A stretch of DNA of 64,000 nucleotides from Lachnospiraceae bacterium (GTDB taxonomy: Bacteria > Bacillota > Clostridia > Lachnospirales > Lachnospiraceae), in contig CAJTIR010000007.1 of assembly GCA_910576385.1 (NCBI GenBank), positions 1 to 64,000 of the forward strand, given 5' to 3'. Shown one piece after another: positions 53,697 through 63,446 of this stretch. The position numbers and the translations under genes were made by a program. Positions within the stretch are counted from its first letter, which is position 1. Each line of letters opens with the position of its first letter. A model generated the notes under the pieces. That model was not told the DNA's origin, did not search any database, and was given only the letters and a program-made list of their open reading frames with translations.

Positions 53697-55940
53697 ATGG
53701 CGATGTATGCCAATATCATTATAGATATTTCACATGAAAAACTGGATAAAACCTTTCAGTATCGGATTCCAGAAAAGCTGCAAGGACAGCTTATGGTGGG
53801 AATGCAGGTGGAAGTACCATTTGGAAACGGCGCCGGCAGGCGCACCGGCTATGTGGTGGAATTGACAGATACCGCGGAGTATGAGATCTCCAAATTAAAA
53901 GAGATCAAGGGAATTGTAGCGGGAAGCATTGCGATAGAGTCACAGTTAATCGCGTTGGCAGCATGGATGCGCAAGAATTACGGCGCGACTATGAATCATG
54001 CGCTGAAAACAGTGCTTCCAATCAAGCAAAAGCACGGAGAGAAAAAGCAGAGATTTGTCTGTTTGGCATTGCAGCAAAAAGAGGCAAAAGAACAACTGGC
54101 ATTGTTTGAAAAAAAACATAGTACAGCAAGGGCGAGACTGTTATCACATCTGATTGAGCAAAGTCCGCTGCCCTATGAAGTGGCGACAAAGCAACTGAAT
54201 ATCACTGCGGCTGTAATTCGTACCATGCAGGGAATGGGCATTTTGACGGTTCATGAGCAGCGTAGCTATCGCAGTCCATTTGGGGAGATCCGTCAGAATG
54301 GAGAGCGTTTGAATCTCAATCAGGAGCAGACACAGGTAGTAGAACATATTTGGGAAGATTTTAAGAGAGGACATTTCCAGACGTACCTTCTCCACGGAGT
54401 GACTGGAAGCGGTAAAACAGCCGTGTACATAGAGTTGATTGAGCGGGTGGTAAAAAGTGGCAGGCAGGCCATTGTGCTGATTCCAGAGATCGCACTGACC
54501 TATCAGACGGTAGTGCGGTTTTATCAGCGTTTTGGAGAGCGTGTCTCCATTTTAAATTCCAAAATGTCCCCAGGGGAGCGTTATGATCAGTTTGAACGTG
54601 CCAAAAATGGAGCGCTCGATGTGATGATTGGGCCGCGTTCTGCACTGTTCACACCTTTTTCAAAATTGGGGATTATAATGATAGACGAAGAGCATGAAAC
54701 TAGTTATAAGAGTGAGACCATACCGCGATACCATGCCAGAGAGACAGCGATTGAGCGGGCAAGAATGGCAGGGGCAAGTGTGGTATTAGGTTCTGCAACT
54801 CCCTCCATCGACAGTTATTATAATGCTCAGATTGGAAATTATAAATTATTGACATTGGAGAAAAGAATTGAGGAAAAACCGCTTCCCAAGTGTTATACCG
54901 TAGATTTAAGGGAAGAATTAAAAAAGGGGAATCGTTCTATTTTAAGTGAAAAGTTACAAGAGCTGATGGAACAGCGTTTGCGGAAGCATCAGCAGACGAT
55001 GTTATTTATCAATCGTCGGGGCATGGCAGGATTTGTCTCCTGCCGTGCCTGTGGGCTTGTGATGAAATGTCCCCACTGTGATGTCTCCTTAAGTCAGCAT
55101 AGTGATGGCAGGCTGGTATGCCATTACTGTGGTTATGCCAGGCATATGCCAAAGCTGTGCCCTGAATGTGGTTCCCCATATATCAGCGGCTTTAAGGCTG
55201 GCACACAGAAAATTGAGCAGATTGTACAGAAACGTTTTCCACAGGCCAGAGTACTGCGGATGGATTTCGATACTACACGCAATAAAGATGGGTACGAAAA
55301 AATCTTGTCAGCGTTTGCCAATCAGGAAGCAGATATTTTGGTGGGCACGCAGATGATTGTCAAGGGGCATGATTTTCCCAATGTGACGCTGGTAGGAGTG
55401 CTTGCCGCTGATTTGTCTCTGCATCTGAGTGATTTCCATGCACCAGAGCGAACTTTCCAGCTAATCACGCAGGCGGCAGGGCGGGCTGGACGAGGACGTC
55501 TGCCCGGAGAGGTAGTGATACAGACATACAGTCCAGATCATTATGCGATTGCGCTTGCAAAGAAACAGGATTACCGGAAATTTTACGAGACAGAGATTAC
55601 CTATAGGGAATTGATGCATTATCCCCCTTGTGGGCATATGTTGGTGATGCTGGTGACATCACACGATGAGATGACGGCTTATTTGAGTATAGAATTGCTG
55701 GCTAAGAAAATCCGCCAGGCGAAAGAGAGCGGCAAGTTATTAGGGCTTCAGATGATTGGCCCGGCAGAGGCAAGCGTGGCCAAAGTCAAGGATGTATATC
55801 GCAAGGTGTTGTATTTTAAACATGAAGATTATTCAGTTTTGGTACAGATCAAAGATGTGCTAGAGCAGTTTGTGAATCGGCATCGGGAATTTCGTGATGT
55901 GATGATACAGTTTGATTTTGATCCAATGAATGGATTTTAA
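53697..55940 (+). CDS. priA: Primosomal replication restart helicase PriA
   Basis: 747 aa. The N-terminal DNA-binding part is followed by Walker A GVTGSGKT (from 234), helicase box DEEH (330-333) and a Cys-rich zinc region at about 446-490 (CRACG, CPHC, CHYCG, CPECG), then GTQMIVKGHDFPNVTLV and QAAGRAGRG. It reloads the replisome at stalled forks. ATG at 53697 after AGGTGG is preferred; GTG 53685 and ATG 53703 are alternatives. It is 58 bases after murE. Confidence 0.96.
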   Translation: MAMYANIIIDISHEKLDKTFQYRIPEKLQGQLMVGMQVEVPFGNGAGRRTGYVVELTDTAEYEISKLKEIKGIVAGSIAIESQLIALAAWMRKNYGATMNHALKTVLPIKQKHGEKKQRFVCLALQQKEAKEQLALFEKKHSTARARLLSHLIEQSPLPYEVATKQLNITAAVIRTMQGMGILTVHEQRSYRSPFGEIRQNGERLNLNQEQTQVVEHIWEDFKRGHFQTYLLHGVTGSGKTAVYIELIERVVKSGRQAIVLIPEIALTYQTVVRFYQRFGERVSILNSKMSPGERYDQFERAKNGALDVMIGPRSALFTPFSKLGIIMIDEEHETSYKSETIPRYHARETAIERARMAGASVVLGSATPSIDSYYNAQIGNYKLLTLEKRIEEKPLPKCYTVDLREELKKGNRSILSEKLQELMEQRLRKHQQTMLFINRRGMAGFVSCRACGLVMKCPHCDVSLSQHSDGRLVCHYCGYARHMPKLCPECGSPYISGFKAGTQKIEQIVQKRFPQARVLRMDFDTTRNKDGYEKILSAFANQEADILVGTQMIVKGHDFPNVTLVGVLAADLSLHLSDFHAPERTFQLITQAAGRAGRGRLPGEVVIQTYSPDHYAIALAKKQDYRKFYETEITYRELMHYPPCGHMLVMLVTSHDEMTAYLSIELLAKKIRQAKESGKLLGLQMIGPAEASVAKVKDVYRKVLYFKHEDYSVLVQIKDVLEQFVNRHREFRDVMIQFDFDPMNGF

Positions 55941-55991
55941 GTAAGATAATTTTGTTACAAAAGCATACAGAGGCTAAGAGGAGGAAATGAT

Positions 55992-56468
55992 ATGGCATTG
56001 AGAAATATCCGGCAGATGGGTGATCAGGTATTAGAGAAAAAGTGCAGGGAAATCAAGGAGGTTACGCCACGGATTCTGGAATTAATTGAGGATATGAAGG
56101 AAACGATGTATGATGCCAATGGCGTAGGTCTTGCGGCGCCGCAGGTAGGAGTGTTGAAGCGTTTGGTAGTGATTGATATCGGAGAGGGACCGCTTGTACT
56201 GATTAATCCAAGATTGATGGAAACTAGCGGCACACAGACTGGCGAGGAGGCGTGCTTAAGCCTGCCTGGAAAATCAGGGGTTGTCACTCGTCCCATGCAT
56301 GTGAAAATTGAGGCATGGAATGAGAAGATGGAGCGTATGGAGCTGGAGGGAGAGGAACTTTTGGCGCGTGCGTTCTGCCACGAGATTGAACATTTAGATG
56401 GTCATATGTTTGTGGAAAAAGTGGAGGGAGAGCTGCATGATGTAGTCTATGAGGAGGACGAAGAATGA
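55992..56468 (+). CDS. def: Peptide deformylase
   Basis: 158 aa. It removes the formyl group from new proteins. The three family motifs are GVGLAAPQVG, EACLSLPG (Cys is a metal ligand) and HEIEHLDG. The second is EACLS instead of the common EGCLS and the third HEIEH instead of HEIDH; the metal-binding His, His and Cys and the catalytic Glu are kept. Its stop overlaps the fmt start (ATGA). Confidence 0.95.
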   Translation: MALRNIRQMGDQVLEKKCREIKEVTPRILELIEDMKETMYDANGVGLAAPQVGVLKRLVVIDIGEGPLVLINPRLMETSGTQTGEEACLSLPGKSGVVTRPMHVKIEAWNEKMERMELEGEELLARAFCHEIEHLDGHMFVEKVEGELHDVVYEEDEE

Positions 56469-57412
56469 GAGTAATTTTTATGGGCACGCCAGATTTTTCA
56501 GTGGGAACACTGGAAGCTCTGCTGAAAGCTGGCCATGAGGTTGTGCTTGCTGTCACCCAGCCAGATAAGCCCAAGGGACGCGGCAATTCTATGCAGTTTC
56601 CGCCAGTCAAAGAAACGGCGCTTTTGCATGGTATTGAGGTCTATCAGCCCCGAAAAATACGTGAACCAGAATGTATTGCGTATTTGGAAAATTATCAGGC
56701 AGATATTATTGTGGTGGTGGCTTTTGGTCAAATTTTACCCAAAGAAATTCTTGAGATGCCAAAATATGGCTGTGTCAATGTCCATGCTTCCTTACTGCCG
56801 AAATATCGGGGGGCGGCGCCAATCCAGTGGGCTGTGATCAATGGTGAAAAGGTATCTGGCGTGACCACAATGCGCATGGATCAAGGCTTAGACACTGGCG
56901 ATATCATTATGAAGCAGGAAGTGGCCTTGACAAAAGAGGAAACTGGAGGCAGCCTGTTTGAGCGGTTAGCACAGACTGGAGCAGATCTTTTGATTCGTAC
57001 CTTGCAGGCCATTGAGCAGGGAAGCGCGGTATATACACCCCAAGATCATCAGGCAGCTACACATACTTCAATTATAAAAAAGCAGCTTGGAGAGATAGAT
57101 TGGAGCAAATCAGCCCAGGAACTGGAGCGTTTGGTCCGTGGTCTCAATCCTTGGCCCAGCGCCTATACACAGTTGCATGGAAAAACATTAAAAATTTGGA
57201 AAACGACAGTGGCAGAATCACAGACGGAGGAGGAAACGGGCTTAGAGCCTGGAACTGTGGCTGCGGTTTCCAAAAACAGCCTGACTGTACAGACTGCAAA
57301 GGGGCGGCTATTGCTTGAGGAGGTACAGTTAGAAGGAAAGAAACGGATGACGATAGATGCATTTTTAAGAGGGTTTCCAGTAGAGGCTGGAACCAAGTTT
57401 GGAAAGGAGTAA
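56465..57412 (+). CDS. fmt: Methionyl-tRNA formyltransferase
   Basis: 315 aa. It formylates Met-tRNA for initiation. The N-terminal Rossmann part begins MRVIFMGTPDFSV, the formyl-THF site has VNVHASLLPKYRGAAPIQWAVI, and a C-terminal OB-type domain starts near 205. The gene overlaps def by four bases, the standard pairing of formylation and deformylation. Confidence 0.97.
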   Translation: MRVIFMGTPDFSVGTLEALLKAGHEVVLAVTQPDKPKGRGNSMQFPPVKETALLHGIEVYQPRKIREPECIAYLENYQADIIVVVAFGQILPKEILEMPKYGCVNVHASLLPKYRGAAPIQWAVINGEKVSGVTTMRMDQGLDTGDIIMKQEVALTKEETGGSLFERLAQTGADLLIRTLQAIEQGSAVYTPQDHQAATHTSIIKKQLGEIDWSKSAQELERLVRGLNPWPSAYTQLHGKTLKIWKTTVAESQTEEETGLEPGTVAAVSKNSLTVQTAKGRLLLEEVQLEGKKRMTIDAFLRGFPVEAGTKFGKE

Positions 57413-57417
57413 GAGAT

Positions 57418-58125
57418 ATGCCATTCTATGGATATTATGTTGACCCAACTTATATTTTAGTGATTATTGGTGCGGTGATTTGTTTGATTGCCTCTGCAAG
57501 AGTAAAGCTTACGTTCCGCAAATATAACCGCGTGAGGAGTATGTCAGGAATGACGGGGGCACAGGCGGCGGAACGCATTTTAAATTCCGCTGGGATTTAT
57601 GATGTACGTATTGAACATGTTTCTGGGGACCTTACGGATCATTATGATCCCAGAAATAAAGTGCTGAGACTTTCTGACAGTACCTACAGTTCTGCTTCCG
57701 TGGCGGCAGTAGGGGTTGCTGCACATGAATGTGGCCATGCAATTCAGCATCAGAAGGATTATGCACCATTATCAATTCGAAGCGCCATTGTGCCAGTGGC
57801 AAATTTTGGTTCCGCTGCTGCATGGCCGTTGATTATAATTGGAATGCTTTTCAGCAGTCAAACAGGAATGTTATTGATTAATATTGGAATTTTGTGCTTT
57901 TCACTTGCTGTTTTATTTCAGATCGTCACCCTTCCGGTGGAGTTTAATGCCTCAAGACGTGCCATTCGCATGTTAGGCGATACCGGAATTTTGGGAGCTG
58001 AGGAGTTAAGAAGTACACGCAAGGTTTTGGGTGCTGCTGCACTGACCTATGTGGCGGGAGCCGCCGCAGCTGTTCTGCAATTGGTACGTCTGCTGCTTTT
58101 GTCTGACAGTAAAAGCAGAAATTAG
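57418..58125 (+). CDS. YugP-like membrane zinc metallopeptidase
   Basis: 235 aa. The zinc motif HECGH (103-107) in VAAHECGHAIQHQ and three or four membrane helices (about 9-27, 130-165, 205-225) match the neutral zinc peptidase family of Bacillus YugP. The in vivo substrate is unknown. It starts five bases after fmt and is a frequent neighbour of fmt and rsmB in Clostridia. Confidence 0.92.
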   Translation: MPFYGYYVDPTYILVIIGAVICLIASARVKLTFRKYNRVRSMSGMTGAQAAERILNSAGIYDVRIEHVSGDLTDHYDPRNKVLRLSDSTYSSASVAAVGVAAHECGHAIQHQKDYAPLSIRSAIVPVANFGSAAAWPLIIIGMLFSSQTGMLLINIGILCFSLAVLFQIVTLPVEFNASRRAIRMLGDTGILGAEELRSTRKVLGAAALTYVAGAAAAVLQLVRLLLLSDSKSRN

Positions 58126-58200
58126 ATTGTAATAAAGAAGGCTTTTGTTATTGCTCATCAGACAAATGCGGGACAAACACGAAGATAAGGAGAAAAAAGG

Positions 58201-59547
58201 ATGCAAAACAGCGGAGTCAATCTGCGTGAGTTGGTGCTGGAAGCCTTGCTTGCTGTAACCAGAGATCAGGAGTACAGTCATATTGTGATACGCAATATAT
58301 TGGATAAATATCAGTATTTAGATAAACAGGAGCGCAGTTTTTTCAAACGTGTGTGCGAGGGAACTTTGGAACATCGGATCTGGATTGACTATGTAATCAA
58401 TCAATTTTCCAAGATAAAGGTAAATAAAATGAAGCCTGTGATTCGTTGTATTTTACAGAGTAGTGTCTATGAGCTGAAATATATGGATGGTATTCCAGCT
58501 TCCGCCACATGTAACGAGGCGGTAAAGCTGGCGCAGAAGAAAGGTTTTCAGAATCTCAAAGGGTTTGTCAATGGTGTGCTGCGCAGTATCAGCCGTGGAT
58601 TAGAGCAGATTTCTTGGCCAGATCCAAAACAAGAGCCGCTTTCGTATCTGTCGATTCGCTATTCTATGCCGGAGTGGATTTTAGAGATGTGGCAGAAAAC
58701 TTATTCTATGGCACAGATTGAGGAATTTTTGGAAGCTTTTCTTTTAGAGTCTCCACTTTCCATTCGGATAAATCCACTGCGCACCACCAAAGAGGATTTA
58801 AAACAGGAACTTCAGGCTGCACAGATATCCGTCAGAGAGCATCAGACAATGCCGGATGTTCTCTATCTGGAAGGATATGATTCTCTGGCGAAAATTACAG
58901 CGTTTGAGGAAGGGAAATTTTCCGTACAGGATACAAGTTCTATGCAGGTAGCGCTCCTGGCAGAGCCAAAGCCAGGGGATTATGTGCTGGATGTATGCGC
59001 AGCGCCTGGCGGTAAGAGTATTCATCTTGCAGAACAGCTTTTACAAAAAGAGCGTCAATCTGAAAAATCTGATACAGTAAAAGGAATGGTTGAGGCTAGG
59101 GATCTGACAGCCTATAAGGTGTCATTGATTGAGGAGAATATAGCGCGCTGCGGCCTTGCCAATATTCGTGCAGTGCAGGCAGATGCCAGGATCCTAGACC
59201 AGACTCAGGTGCAGAGAGCAGATATTGTGATTGCTGATCTGCCATGTTCTGGTTTGGGCGTCTTGGGCAGGAAAGCAGATATCAAATATAGAATCACGCG
59301 GCAGGCCTGTGAGGAATTAGCTACATTACAGAGAGAAATATTAGGGATTGTACAACAGTATGTAAAACCAGGTGGAATCCTGATCTATAGTACTTGTACG
59401 ATACATCGGGCAGAAAATGAGGAAAATGTCAGTTGGTTTTTACAGCAGCATTCTGATTTTTGCCTGGAAAAGCAGCAGCAGATTTTGCCAAAAAAGGGGG
59501 AAAACGACGGATTTTTCCTGGCAAAACTGAGAAAAGAAAGCAGGTGA
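58201..59547 (+). CDS. rsmB: 16S rRNA cytosine(967)-C5 methyltransferase
   Basis: 448 aa. The N-terminal NusB-like domain (about 5-135) is followed by the SAM-dependent part: VCAAPGGKSIHLA, ADLPCSGLGVLGRK with the motif IV Cys, and STCTIHRAENEENV with the second Cys. It methylates C967 of 16S rRNA. Its last bases overlap the start of rlmN. Confidence 0.95.
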   Translation: MQNSGVNLRELVLEALLAVTRDQEYSHIVIRNILDKYQYLDKQERSFFKRVCEGTLEHRIWIDYVINQFSKIKVNKMKPVIRCILQSSVYELKYMDGIPASATCNEAVKLAQKKGFQNLKGFVNGVLRSISRGLEQISWPDPKQEPLSYLSIRYSMPEWILEMWQKTYSMAQIEEFLEAFLLESPLSIRINPLRTTKEDLKQELQAAQISVREHQTMPDVLYLEGYDSLAKITAFEEGKFSVQDTSSMQVALLAEPKPGDYVLDVCAAPGGKSIHLAEQLLQKERQSEKSDTVKGMVEARDLTAYKVSLIEENIARCGLANIRAVQADARILDQTQVQRADIVIADLPCSGLGVLGRKADIKYRITRQACEELATLQREILGIVQQYVKPGGILIYSTCTIHRAENEENVSWFLQQHSDFCLEKQQQILPKKGENDGFFLAKLRKESR

Positions 59548-60587
59548 GAATTATAGAGAAAGAGGATATCAAATCATGGAATCAAGAGGAATTGGGGGGA
59601 TTTCTGGTTTCTCTGGGCGAAAAGCCGTTTCGGGCGAAACAGATTTATCCCTGGCTGCATGTAAAACATGCCAGAACTTTTGAGGAAATGACAGATATTT
59701 CCAAACAGTTAAAGCATAAGCTGTCTAAAGTCTGCGAACTGACCGCTTTACAGAAAGTTCAAGTACAATGTTCGAAGCTAGATGGAACCAGGAAATATTT
59801 ATTTGCCTTGTCTGATGGAAATATGATAGAGAGTGTGCTGATGCGGTATCAACATGGCAATAGTGTCTGTATCTCCTCTCAGGTTGGCTGTCGTATGGGG
59901 TGCCGATTCTGTGCCTCCACGCTGGATGGCTTGGTGCGCGGCTTAACGCCAGGGGAGATGTTAGATCAGATCTACTGCATTCAGGAGGATATCAAAGAGA
60001 GGGTATCTCATGTAGTAGTTATGGGAACCGGAGAACCATTGGATAATTATGATAATTTTATAAAATTTGTCCAGCTTTTGTCAGATGAACATGGACTTCA
60101 TATCAGCCAGCGCAATATTACAGTGTCAACTTGTGGGATTGTGCCTAATATGCGCAGGCTTGCAGAGGAAAAGTTACAGATTACCCTGGCGCTCTCTTTG
60201 CATGCCCCTTCCCAGGAAAAGAGGCTTGCGTTGATGCCAGTGGCCAACAAATATCCGCTCCATGAGGTGATAGAGGCATGTGCATATTATTTTGAAAAAA
60301 CTGGACGGCGAATTACGTTTGAGTACAGTCTGGTCTGTGGGAATAATGACCAGAGCGAGGATGCGGCTAAACTTGCCGCGTTGATTCGTGGGTTGAATTG
60401 TCATGTAAATTTGATTCCGGTAAATCCAATTGAGGAACGGGATTATGTGCAGTCAAGCCCGCAGGCAGTTTCAAATTTCAAAAATAAACTTGAAAAATAT
60501 GGAATAAATGTTACTATTAGAAGAGAAATGGGCAGGGATATTGACGGTGCCTGTGGACAGTTGCGGAAACGATGGATAGAAAGGTAG
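59544..60587 (+). CDS. rlmN: 23S rRNA/tRNA adenine-C2 methyltransferase, radical SAM
   Basis: 347 aa. The radical SAM cluster motif is CRMGCRFC (Cys116, Cys120, Cys123). VMGTGEPLDNYDNF and the C-terminal Cys in DGACGQLR support RlmN over Cfr. It methylates A2503 of 23S rRNA and A37 of some tRNAs. The GTG at 59544, overlapping the rsmB stop (GTGA), gives the usual length; an upstream start at 59460 would add 28 residues of rsmB-shadow sequence. Confidence 0.95.
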   Translation: MRIIEKEDIKSWNQEELGGFLVSLGEKPFRAKQIYPWLHVKHARTFEEMTDISKQLKHKLSKVCELTALQKVQVQCSKLDGTRKYLFALSDGNMIESVLMRYQHGNSVCISSQVGCRMGCRFCASTLDGLVRGLTPGEMLDQIYCIQEDIKERVSHVVVMGTGEPLDNYDNFIKFVQLLSDEHGLHISQRNITVSTCGIVPNMRRLAEEKLQITLALSLHAPSQEKRLALMPVANKYPLHEVIEACAYYFEKTGRRITFEYSLVCGNNDQSEDAAKLAALIRGLNCHVNLIPVNPIEERDYVQSSPQAVSNFKNKLEKYGINVTIRREMGRDIDGACGQLRKRWIER

Positions 60588-60596
60588 GCGAGGACC

Positions 60597-61340
60597 ATGA
60601 AGGCTTTTTCCAGGACGGATACAGGAAGAAGGCGGGAAATGAATCAGGATTATGTGTATACCTCCGAAGCGCCGGTTGGAAATCTGCCGAATCTGTGCAT
60701 ATTGGCAGATGGCATGGGCGGTCATAATGCAGGAGATTATGCCTCACGGTATACAGTGGAAACAATTGTAAAATCGGTGCAGGACAATCAGCAGACGTCG
60801 CCCATTGGGATATTAAGGACGGCCATACAGAAAGCGAATCAGGCCGTATTAGAAAAAGCAGGTATGGATATAGATCTGGAAGGAATGGGGACTACAGTTG
60901 TGGCTGTTACCTGGGCCAACGGGGAGCTTTGTGTGGCCAATGTGGGGGATAGCCGGCTCTATATAGCTGGAGAGTATTTAGAACAGATTACCAGAGATCA
61001 TTCTTATGTGCAGGAGATGGTACGCAGAGGAAAGATGAGGCCAGAAGTGGCCAGAGTGCATCCTGATCGAAATATTATTACCCGTGCAGTCGGCGGCGGG
61101 CCAGAGATTGAGATAGATTTTTTTGAAGTGGAATTAAAAGAGAATGATAGGATCTTGATGTGTTCCGACGGTTTGACAGATATGTTGGAGGATGGAGAGA
61201 TTTTTGAAATTATAGAGAGTTTCCAAGATACCAAAGATGCAGTAGAGGAGTTGGTGACGGCGGCAAATGAATATGGCGGCAATGACAATATCACGGTAAT
61301 CTTGACAGACCCATTTTCAGGTGAGGTGAAACAATGTTAA
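60597..61340 (+). CDS. prpC: PP2C-family Ser/Thr phosphatase
   Basis: 247 aa. Metal-binding motifs include RREMNQDY, ILADGMGGHNAGDYAS, VANVGDSRLY, SDGLTDML and GGNDNITVIL. It removes phosphate from targets of the kinase encoded by the next gene, with which it overlaps by seven bases. Confidence 0.96.
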   Translation: MKAFSRTDTGRRREMNQDYVYTSEAPVGNLPNLCILADGMGGHNAGDYASRYTVETIVKSVQDNQQTSPIGILRTAIQKANQAVLEKAGMDIDLEGMGTTVVAVTWANGELCVANVGDSRLYIAGEYLEQITRDHSYVQEMVRRGKMRPEVARVHPDRNIITRAVGGGPEIEIDFFEVELKENDRILMCSDGLTDMLEDGEIFEIIESFQDTKDAVEELVTAANEYGGNDNITVILTDPFSGEVKQC

Positions 61341-63433
61341 AAGAGGGAATCTATATTGCAGATAGATATGAAATTGTAGGAAAAGTCGGTACTGGGGGAA
61401 TGGCTGATGTCTATAAGGCGAAAGACCATACACTTGGACGTTTTGTAGGGATAAAAGTGCTCAAACAGGAGTTTTCTGAGGATGTGAATTTTGTGACAAA
61501 ATTCCGCACAGAAGCCCAGTCGGCAGCAGGATTGGAGCATCCCAATATCGTTAATATATATGATGTGGGCAGCGAAAATTCCATCCATTATATTGTTATG
61601 GAATATGTGGAGGGCATTACCCTAAAAACCTACATTGAGAAGAAGGGGCAGCTTTCCTTTAAAGAGGCAGTCAGCATTGCCATTCAAGTGGGGAGAGGTA
61701 TTGAAGCAGCACATAACAAGCATATTGTCCATCGGGATATTAAGCCGCAAAATATTATTATTTCCACAGAGGGCAAGGTTAAGGTGACAGATTTTGGAAT
61801 TGCCCGTGCTGCCAGCGCTAACACCATCAATTCTGATGTGATGGGATCAGTTCATTATGCTTCTCCAGAACAGGCGCGCAATGGTTTTGTCGATGGCAAA
61901 AGTGACATCTATTCCTTGGGAATTGTCATGTATGAGATGGTCACAGGCCGGGTGCCTTTTGATGGAGAATCTACAGTGGCAATTGCGATTCAGCATTTAC
62001 AGGAGGAGATGGTAGTACCCAGCGCTTATGCCCCCAATCTGCCGATTAGTCTGGAAAAGATTATTTTGAAATGTACCCAAAAAAGCGCTGATCGCAGATA
62101 TGACAATATCAGTGATCTTTTGATGGATTTGAAAAAGGCCTTGATTAGCCCAGATGAGGATTTTGTGGTGATGGTTCCTGTGGGACAGCAGGAAAAAACC
62201 AAAGTCATGAAACGGGAAGAAGTGGAGAGCATCAAGGAACAGACACGCAGCATTTATTATGAAGAGGCCGCCGAAGTACCAGAAGATGACGAAGAGGAAG
62301 ATGACGAGGACGATGAAGGATTTTTAAATCCGAAAATGGAAAAGGCTGTAACGATTATGGGGATTGTGGCGGCCATCATTATTGCAGGAATTGTCCTCTA
62401 TATTGGCGGAAGCTTTTTGGGGTTATTCCGCTTTGGCGGCAAGACGGATAATAATCAGGAAAACAATGATCCAAATCCGATACAGACAGAGGAAGAGCAG
62501 CAGCCTGAGGAGGAAGACAGAACAGAGCAAGTGGAAATGATTGACCTCAAAGGCAAAACCTTTGATGAGGCGAAGGATGCATTGAATGGTATTGGACTTG
62601 GCATCACAAAGGGTGGAGAAGAATCTTCTGATGTCTATGCCCAGGGACAGATTGTCTCCCAGAGTGCAGAGGTTGGAACTATGGTGGATAAGAATACCAC
62701 AATCACGGTTGTGATCAGCAGCGGTGTAGGGGAATTTGATGTGCCCAGTGTAGTTGGTCTGGATAAGAGCTCAGCGGAAGCAAGACTAAAAGAGTATGGT
62801 TTGGCGGCAAGTTTTGACTATGCATACAACGATTCTGTTCCAAATGATAATGTGATTTCTCAAAGTCCTGAGGCGGGTCAGAAGGCCAAGAAAGGTGATA
62901 CGGTTAGTGTATTGTTAAGTCAGGGGCGTGAACTGGCTCAGATGATCAATGTCATAGGTCTGTCAGAGGCAGATGCCAGAACAGAGCTGGATGCACGCGG
63001 AATTATCGTCTCTAGTGTGTCTTCAGATTATAGTGATACGATACCAGAAAATCATGTCATAGATCAGAGTGTGCCAGAAGGAAAATATATTGAGAAGGGT
63101 CAGAGTGTGACACTGGTAATTAGTCTGGGCCAGAAAATTACCACAACTTACTATTCGCTCAATAATTATATCATAAAAAGATTAGAGAGAATTCCAGATT
63201 ATGCGACGCAGATCACTGCGAAAATTACTTTATATAAATCAGAAGGGAATGATGTGATCAATACCTGGACTGCAAATGCCTTTCCTTATTCTATCAATCA
63301 GGGCGGGATTGAGAACTGCACTGAGGGCTATTTTACGATTGAATGGGAATGGAAATATCTTGATGATGAAGATGTAGAGTATATTGAGACAGAAAAATCT
63401 GAGATAGAGGGTGTAACGTTTACGCCGGAGTAA
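61334..63433 (+). CDS. prkC: PASTA-domain Ser/Thr protein kinase
   Basis: 699 aa. Kinase domain at about 10-270 with Lys41 in VGIKVLK, catalytic Asp135 in HRDIKPQN, and DFG. A very acidic linker (about 305-330) precedes one membrane helix (about 337-358). Three PASTA repeats (about 400-600, for example VPSVVGLDKSSAEARLKEYG) face outwards and bind muropeptides in this family. An extra C-terminal domain of about 95 residues follows. Such kinases control wall synthesis and spore germination. Confidence 0.96.
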   Translation: MLKEGIYIADRYEIVGKVGTGGMADVYKAKDHTLGRFVGIKVLKQEFSEDVNFVTKFRTEAQSAAGLEHPNIVNIYDVGSENSIHYIVMEYVEGITLKTYIEKKGQLSFKEAVSIAIQVGRGIEAAHNKHIVHRDIKPQNIIISTEGKVKVTDFGIARAASANTINSDVMGSVHYASPEQARNGFVDGKSDIYSLGIVMYEMVTGRVPFDGESTVAIAIQHLQEEMVVPSAYAPNLPISLEKIILKCTQKSADRRYDNISDLLMDLKKALISPDEDFVVMVPVGQQEKTKVMKREEVESIKEQTRSIYYEEAAEVPEDDEEEDDEDDEGFLNPKMEKAVTIMGIVAAIIIAGIVLYIGGSFLGLFRFGGKTDNNQENNDPNPIQTEEEQQPEEEDRTEQVEMIDLKGKTFDEAKDALNGIGLGITKGGEESSDVYAQGQIVSQSAEVGTMVDKNTTITVVISSGVGEFDVPSVVGLDKSSAEARLKEYGLAASFDYAYNDSVPNDNVISQSPEAGQKAKKGDTVSVLLSQGRELAQMINVIGLSEADARTELDARGIIVSSVSSDYSDTIPENHVIDQSVPEGKYIEKGQSVTLVISLGQKITTTYYSLNNYIIKRLERIPDYATQITAKITLYKSEGNDVINTWTANAFPYSINQGGIENCTEGYFTIEWEWKYLDDEDVEYIETEKSEIEGVTFTPE

Positions 63434-63446
63434 GGAAATTAGGAAT

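Noticed and set aside
59460-59543. Upstream start for rlmN
   Set aside because: The added residues are a frame-shifted reading of rsmB; GTG at 59544 gives the normal protein length.
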